From NCBI RefSeq assembly GCF_004210375.1, contig NC_134831.1, positions 46,286,035-46,350,034 on the forward strand: a DNA stretch of 64,000 bases. The letters run 5' to 3'. The position numbers and the translations under genes were made by a program. The first letter of the stretch is position 1, and each line of letters starts with the position of its first letter. This DNA is from Tachypleus tridentatus (taxonomy: Eukaryota; Arthropoda; Merostomata; Xiphosura; Limulidae). This document shows positions 57,932 through 64,000 of this stretch, in pieces. The notes under the pieces were generated by a model. It saw only the letters and a list, made by a program, of their open reading frames with translations. It was not told the DNA's origin and searched no databases.

Positions 57932-58800
57932 TTAAGTATGCGATCGAACAAAAGATCGGCCTAAGGCACTAGAAGGGTAAATATATACAGTTCGTGGATA
58001 CAAAACTGAATGATTAATTCTATCTGTCTTAATGAGTCGTAATATTTCGGTCTGGGACGACTGGTGTCTTCTTGCAAATCTTGTTTGTGAGCTCTTGCTG
58101 AATGTGATGTTGATATCCGTAGCGGTTGATATGACTATAGTCTTAACGAGCGTGGATTGAGTCTGGCATGAAACTGTCTTCATTTGTTTGGGTCGCTGCT
58201 GAAAGGTAACGTCAATATTGCTCAGAGTAGTCTTGTTTTTCTTCTTTACGTTATTAAGTATTGCTGCTTGCAGAAGAGATAATTGGGATACATGAAGATG
58301 AAAAGGTTACTGGACGAGGTGTAGTCTAACTGACAGACTTGACATGTTGAAGAGTAGTTGGTTGAATTCGGGGACGTTCGACACTAAAATCAAAATAGTG
58401 TTAGTACATCCGTGGTTAAGTATATAATCAGCTACCTGTTTTTGCTCAGTCACGACTTCAACAAAGTGAGTTGGTAAACCTGTGGTCTTTAAGTGGATTC
58501 TGTGGGCTGCATGTGGTTTCGTGGAAGTTGTTGTTTCCAGAGAATGTTGAATTTCAGCTGGAGTTACAGAGAGATAACGTTCTTGATAAATACCGAGTAT
58601 AAGCTAATGGAACTTTTGGTGGGAGAGCACTGAGCGTTGATATCTACTTTCCATGGTTTACATAGATAATCACGGTCCTGGAGTGTTGAAGGCTGCTGTA
58701 CTAAGCCTCACCGGCAATTGATTATAGTTTTTCTTGGGTCAACTGAGACGTTAGTTTTGAACTGGTCGATGAAGGCAATAATTTGACGAGTGGAGAAATC
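57932..58800 (-). pseudogene. Unidentified coding-like block, copy 3
   Basis: Homologue of 2619-3470. The minus-strand frame ends at TAA (57932-57934) and is open for 83 codons with VSCQTQSTLVKT, HQSSQTEILRLIKTDRI and LYPRTVYIYPSSALGRSF. Upstream, near 58590-58435, SVTPAEIQHSLETTT and GLPTHFVEVVTEQKQ are open before a potential donor GTAGCTG. Between the two lie VERPRIQPTTLQHVKSV and a stop. Not recognised; part of the frame seems to have survived while other parts decayed. Confidence 0.45.
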
Positions 58801-59049
58801 CAAAGTCAGTTCTTTAAGAATTACCAAGGGTACTAGTGATCTTGGCGTCAAAGGAAGCTTGTGGTGTGAAGGCAACATGACAAAGATGAATTCTCACGTC
58901 TGAACACTTTAGCTGCTAGTCGTAAAAATAAATAAATAAGCGCGCACACACACACTCACACATGTACCGCCAAGAGAATTCTCCACATCCTGCATTAATG
59001 TAAATTACATGAATGGTCTTATTAAAATTATTCTACTCCTGCTTTAACC

Positions 59050-61254
59050 AGTATCTAAATAGGTAAGTTAAGTTTACGGGTTTTAACCATACTAATTTAT
59101 TATTGTGTATTTTTTAAGTATAAAAGCTGTCCAACTTTCTAAGAAATAAACTTGCAGCCCAGGTTGTCATCCATTTTACCACTTATCACGTAATTATTCT
59201 TGTTTCAATATTTGGCAGCGCTGCAAACTGATATCGCAAAATATGTAAGATACAGATATCTATTAACGTATATCTAAATATACGTACACTGTCATATTCC
59301 TCTCACATATTAGTTGCCTTGATATTAGTTTTTGTTTAAATATCCGTAATCATTTTGTATCGTATTTTGTGTGACTGTTGATTTAGAGTTACTTATAAAA
59401 TAGTTAAGCGTGACAAAAAGAGAAACTGTTCAGAGTAAAATTGATTAAAGAATTGATAGATTTTCAATATCACAGATAAATAATCATGAAAAGTTGTTTT
59501 GTAATAACAATGAAATATTACCAGAACTCCACTTTAATCCTGCACTGCAACTACGAGTATCAAAATCTGGTTTTTAGCGTTTTAAGCCCACAGACTAACC
59601 GTTGATTTATCTTTCATTCTGACTATAAGATTTAAGAAAGAAATCGCAGATATGATGAAAATATCACAGCGAAATATCTGAAAATAGTTCAATTGTTTAT
59701 TTGATAGAATAAGAAATTAATACCTATAGAGTACTTGATAACACAAAACACGGGAATACATTAGGATATTACCTGACTGCGTGTTATCTATCTCTTTCAT
59801 TTTTGTTTCTTTTTCGTAGTTGGTGTGATTTATTCAAAGTTTCGCCTAATTAATGTAAAACTTTGTGTTTCCTTTCCACTAGATTTTTAATAATAACATA
59901 CTTTTGTTTATTTGATCTTTTACTTTGATGATACACATGAAAAAAGTAATTTCACCGACTGCTTAATACATCAGAAACATTTAAACGTATTAATTATTAC
60001 TAGTGTTGGACGAGAGGCCTCATCAGTCCCTGAGATGGCAGACGTAAGGTGATTAACATATAACATATTCTCCTTTGCTTTAAACTATGACTTTTTATAA
60101 TTTCCATAACCCGAAAAGTATCTAAATGTTAATAACATAGAAATAATCAGTGTCGGTATACGGAAGACCTTTCAACTGATTTCATAGTTTTGTTAAACCA
60201 AAATCAGTTTCCAACACTTAAAATTTTTTTTGCACTTGTTATTTTCATTTTTCACACAATGTTTTGTTCTGCTGTTAGTATCTCCACTGCTATACAAACA
60301 TTTGTCTAAGAGATAACATCATGGTAACAAGTTTTGTGCGTGTCTGTTCAGGTGGATCAAATTCAAACCTTTTGCATAAATCTCCAGTTAAAAATAATTT
60401 AATAAATGCTATAGAATTTTTGAATTCACTCTTTTTACCTCTTTTAAGATAAGTATGTAAGAAATTGTTAATGAAGACACCAATAGATTTCAACGAGAGA
60501 ACCTCTACATTTCTAAATTGAAAACAATATATCCTTATAAATTGAAGCAATATTTTAACAACTCTACTGCTTTGAATTTAAGTAATAATTATTGTATTGT
60601 TAATTTTGTTTATAGATGACTGCTTTCATAAAAGTAAGAAAAATAGAGGCAATAAAATAATAAATTAAAATGGGTTTATTTATCAGAATTTTGTAGTAAT
60701 TTGGATAATACTTTTTCTACCAGTACTAGTGTTCTTTAATTAATTTGTAAAAAGATTTATGAACTTAATCTTAACAAAATAAGAACATTAATGATAAGTT
60801 TTTTGTTTTTGGACACGATAATGCAAAATACTTACTTGTAGATATTATAAAGTATCTCTTAGAAGTCAGTGGTTCATGAAAAGAGAAACTAAAATTAAAC
60901 TTTCATATTTGGTAATTAATTTTGACTTGCAGAATTCTAAAATTATTGATCATTCTATAAAAAGTAATGTCTTTCCTTGTAAAATTTAAAGCCTACCATG
61001 AGTTATAAATACGAAGTTCCAACTGGTCCACTGCTGTATAATGTAGAGAGATAGCCAATGTAACTCCACCGAAATGTTGTCCTTATTTCCGCAGTTACTT
61101 CGAAGACCTAGAATACCTTTTATACCCCACATAATAGCTGGTACCTTGAGATCCTTTTAGTTAGTACAGTGTTTATTTTATTTTATTTTTGTTTCGGCTT
61201 GTTTTTGTTTATAAAAAACATTATTAAAGTTATTATTAAAGATTTACCTCGATA
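59050..61254. other. Unit framework with a 0.7-kb segment absent from unit 2
   Basis: Collinear with 35180-37170 except for about 60310-60990. Within the extra segment the minus strand is open from 60550 to 60290 and for some codons upstream, including YCFQFRNVEVLSLKSIGVFI and RFEFDPPEQTRTKLVTM. It has an unusually protein-like composition for this DNA and a possible AG acceptor near 60572. I cannot name it; it may be a retained exon, a retrocopy fragment or chance. Confidence 0.3.
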
Positions 61255-61335
61255 AAATTAGGGTTCGATTCTCCTCAGTTGACACAGCAAATAGCTCGAA
61301 GAAGATTTGCTATATGAAACCCACACACACCCTGA
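61255..61335 (+). mobile_element. tRNA-derived SINE fragment, third type
   Basis: AGGGTTCGATTCTCC, then ACACAGCAAATAGCTCGAAG and a TTTGCTATATGAAACCCACA end, similar to 42240-42375. Confidence 0.55.
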
Positions 61336-61370
61336 AATACCATTCGAACATAACATAATGAGTCTAACAT

Positions 61371-61632
61371 AGCCAGGTGCTTAAGGTACTCGACTCGTAA
61401 TCTGAAGGTCGAGGGTTAGAACCTCGTCACACCAAAATGCTCGCCCTTTCAGCTGTGGGGGCGTTATAGTATAACTGTCAATCCTACTATTCCTTGGTTC
61501 AAGAGTAGTCCAAGAGTTGGCGATGGAAGGTGATGACTAGCTGATTTCCCTCTGGTCTTACACTGCTAAATTAGGGACTGCTATCTAAAATAGCCCTTGT
61601 GTAGCTTTGCGCGAAATTCTAAACAAACAAAC
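61371..61632 (+). mobile_element. SINE family 1
   Basis: Plus-strand copy with head AGCCAGGTGCTTAAGGTACT, a B-box-like GAGGGTTAGAACC, GTGGGGGCGTTATAGTATAA, body and GCGCGAAATTCTAAACAAAC tail. It has no counterpart in unit 2 at 37170. Confidence 0.88.
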
Positions 61633-62989
61633 ATAACATAATATTTAGGGTCAAAAAAGGACTGACTTGTTCAGCTGGTCTGTTGCAACCTCTCGTCTAA
61701 ACTAATACTAGTAAATAATGAAAAAATTGAGTTAAAAATCAGCCCTTATTATTCATATCCTTACCAAGTTTTATTTTCAACACGTTCCAATTTGCTACTT
61801 ACCATAATATCTGAATGCAGCACATTCCATAGGCCAACCTTTTATATGAAAAACGAAATTGTCTTATTTGAAGACGGTTTCTACCTAACCTAAATCTATA
61901 TTTGTGTCACCTAGTCTATAATTCTTACTGTTTAGTATGAAGAATGTTGATTTACCAACATTATCAATTACGTTTACAATATTTAGCACTTCAATTAGAT
62001 CCCCTTAACTATTCTTTTGTCACGAGAAAACAATAGTCAGCATCTTAATCTCTCCTAATACGACAACCCCTCCATCTTAGGTGCCAGTTTAGCAACTGTT
62101 CACTGAACTCTTTACAACAATTAAATATTCTTTTTAGGGTAAGGAGCGCACGACTGAACATAATGCTGCAAATGTGGAATAAATAGTTACCTATACAATG
62201 AAAATGAAACCTTTTTAGACTTGCATTATCTGTCGATATAATCTGAATTGTTATTTTACTCTACCTCTATCAAGAACACACTTTTGAAAGGTTTTACAGA
62301 CTGATCAACTATAACACCAATATCAATTTTTCATGACGCTGTTCATATTATTCACTTATCTAGCATTTATTAAATTTTAAATAATTTCTTATTTATTTGC
62401 CCAACTGACTAAATAATCTAAATTATTTTAAAGCAGACGCATCCTCTTCACAACCAGCAGCACTCAAGACCTTAATATCATCAGCAACTTTAAGTGATTT
62501 ATTGTCCATTTCTTCATGTATGTTATTAATGTAAATCAAAAGAGCAATGGTCCTAATAGACCTGAGGTACAAAACTTGCCACTTTAATCTACTTTCACTG
62601 ATCTCTGTTTATAATAACTCTTCTGTTTTCTTCTATCAGGTCACTTTTATATCGAAGAAGTTAACTTATACAGAACGCCTAAAAAGATAAGTTAATGTAA
62701 CAACCTTTCACGTGGCGCTTTATCAAATAATTTATAAAATTTCAGATAGACCAAAACTATACTTTTACCTCCATCTGCATATGCAGTAACTATAACCATG
62801 TATTACAAAGATATTTCTATCCTCAAAATTATTTTCATTTAACTGTGTTTCAAAGTTTTCTATTTCTCCTGTAGTTTAGTCTTCCATTTCATTTCTTATA
62901 CTTATAGTGATATCATAGTAATAGTTAAGCTTATTATTATAACTATTTTTATTCTGATACTTTATGCTAAACTTTCCTCCTCTTCTTAG
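61633..62989. other. No gene seen
   Basis: AT-rich DNA. A minus-strand reading between about 62440 and 62640 contains phrases reminiscent of decayed retroelement coding sequence (CCTCTTCACAACCAGCAGCA, ATCATCAGCAACTTTAAGTG), but no domain could be supported. Confidence 0.35.
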
Positions 62990-63650
62990 TTTTGTTTCGT
63001 TTCAGTTTCTCTCTGCCATCACAACTATCCTGTCCTAGTTTAAATCTTCCCTTACAGCTGAGTTACTATCCGTTTAAAACATACCGGACCTTTTCCTACT
63101 TGCGTATAAACCATCCATTCTAAAACGTACCCTTCTACCACTGAACTGATCCCATAAGTCCAACCAGCTAACCGATTTATCCTTAGATACTAATTTCAAC
63201 CTAGCATTTAGCCCTGATGACGCACTCCAAATTTTATCTTCACAATCAATTCTTGTCAGTATTCCAGACACAGTTAATTTATAGTATTTCTCTTTAAATG
63301 TTTTTGTTAACGTCTTATACTTATTAATTAGCTGCTTTCATTTAACCTTCCCTGTATGGTTCACTCATACCTACACACCAAAACTACCTATTTCTTTGTC
63401 CCCTTTATTATATCTTTTCCTCTGTCAGTTACGTTTTCCACTTGTGCCATAGGTTACTGTTTTCTCCCTATTTACCCCACAGACTATTCTATGCATGTAC
63501 TGTGTCATGGAATCACCTACAACTGTAACATCTTTCAGTTCATAATCCATATCCTTGTGTATTTTATCTGTTTTCCCTCCACGTAATAGTTCGTCGTCTA
63601 CATAAGCAAATTGCTCATATACGTTGCTCATTAGAATAGGATCTTTAGAA
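62990..63650 (-). pseudogene. CR1-like ORF1 relic with SGNH-esterase-type domain
   Basis: Minus-strand reading from 63631: NVYEQFAYVDDELLRGGKTD, then YELKDVTVVGDSMTQYMHRI (63545-63490), where GDS matches the nucleophile block of SGNH hydrolases. After frame changes near 63420-63280, it continues at 63271 as SGILTRIDCEDKIWSASSGL, LNARLKLVSK, SWLDLWDQFSGR and RMDGLYASRKRSGMF. The last matches the block V region, where the usual catalytic His (DGLHLS) is Tyr. SGNH esterase domains occur in ORF1 of CR1/L2 retrotransposons. No RT was found nearby, so only this part remains. Confidence 0.72.
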
Positions 63651-64000
63651 CTAAGTTCGCTATTTTATCCCTAATATGACTCATCCTAACTGGTGTGACT
63701 TGTGTGAGACTTGTTAATATCAGTGTGAACGAAGTGGGTCTTTATGGATATCATTGTGACTAGACATACTGAAGTGAAAATATCCCCGTCACAAAATAAT
63801 GTATAACAAAGACATATTACTGATGATCTTTATTGAAACTTGGTAAAAGAAGACATGTTAATAAAATACTGTAACTGAATGACATAGCCTCCTGTAAAAA
63901 AAACAAATAGTTATGATATAACTGAAGTAATAGCAATGATGGAAAACAATAATTGTTGATGATAAACTTGATGTCATGGGTATTAAGTAAGTTAATACTC
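63651..64000. other. No gene seen; shared with unit 1
   Basis: Collinear with 7260-7860, with a gap near 7400-7540. Nothing recognisable. Confidence 0.5.

Larger units (their letters stand above)
57475..64000. repeat. Segmental duplication unit 3, incomplete
   Basis: Collinear with 2195-3480 and 30450-31385, then 35085-37170, then (from about 62990) with 6560-7860 of unit 1. It leaves the window before the position where its transporter copy would be expected. Confidence 0.82.

Overview
The window is AT-rich animal nuclear DNA (visibly about one-third GC) with spliceosomal introns, tRNA-derived SINEs, Tc1/mariner DNA transposons, Penelope-like elements and non-LTR retrotransposons. There is no bacterial operon structure, CRISPR array or rRNA. 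The mix, especially a SINE with a long conserved GC-rich body ending in a CAAA-type tail, suggests an arthropod and most likely a chelicerate such as a horseshoe crab. That assignment is inference from memory of the repeat, not something the sequence proves.

Layout. Most of the window is a head-to-tail array of diverged segmental duplicates. The end of one unit (here unit 0) occupies 1-2190. Unit 1 runs about 2195-30440, unit 2 about 30450-57470, and unit 3 starts near 57475 and leaves the window. Units are recognised by long collinear similarity (for example 2221, 30451 and 57510; 3475, 35189 and 59080; 13735 and 39050; 20962 and 52421; 6570 and 63000) broken by large deletions and by insertions private to one unit. 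Comparing units exposes empty sites for several insertions and therefore their exact ends.

Genes. The only intact host gene found is on the minus strand of unit 2: nine exons (43813-52421) with consistent splice sites and phases encode a 491-residue, 12-helix major facilitator (MFS) transporter resembling the oxalate:formate antiporter/monocarboxylate branch. Unit 1 carries its sister copy as a pseudogene (15298-20962). It keeps relics of exons 1, 2, 3 and 7 only, with nonsense codons, small deletions, a destroyed splice donor and an inserted Penelope-derived fragment. A second candidate host gene is a minus-strand block with a shared carboxy-terminal reading frame in all three units (2619, 30844 and 57932 onwards). 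It is decayed in places and I do not recognise it.

Mobile elements. Unit 1 carries a 5.4 kb non-LTR retrotransposon (24597-29995) with a 13-bp target duplication. Unit 2 carries another non-LTR element (31397-35072) that has lost its reverse-transcriptase palm. Relics of a CR1-like ORF1 with an SGNH-esterase-type domain occur at 6560-7260 and 62990-63650. Penelope-like elements occur at 1-576 and 54425-55600. Tc1 copies, an internally deleted mariner 29 bp from an exon, a near-perfect 162-bp TTAA palindrome, a 362-bp TA palindrome and three SINE types fill introns and intergenic DNA. I found no evidence for a new functional system; the value of the window is the comparison between paralogous units.
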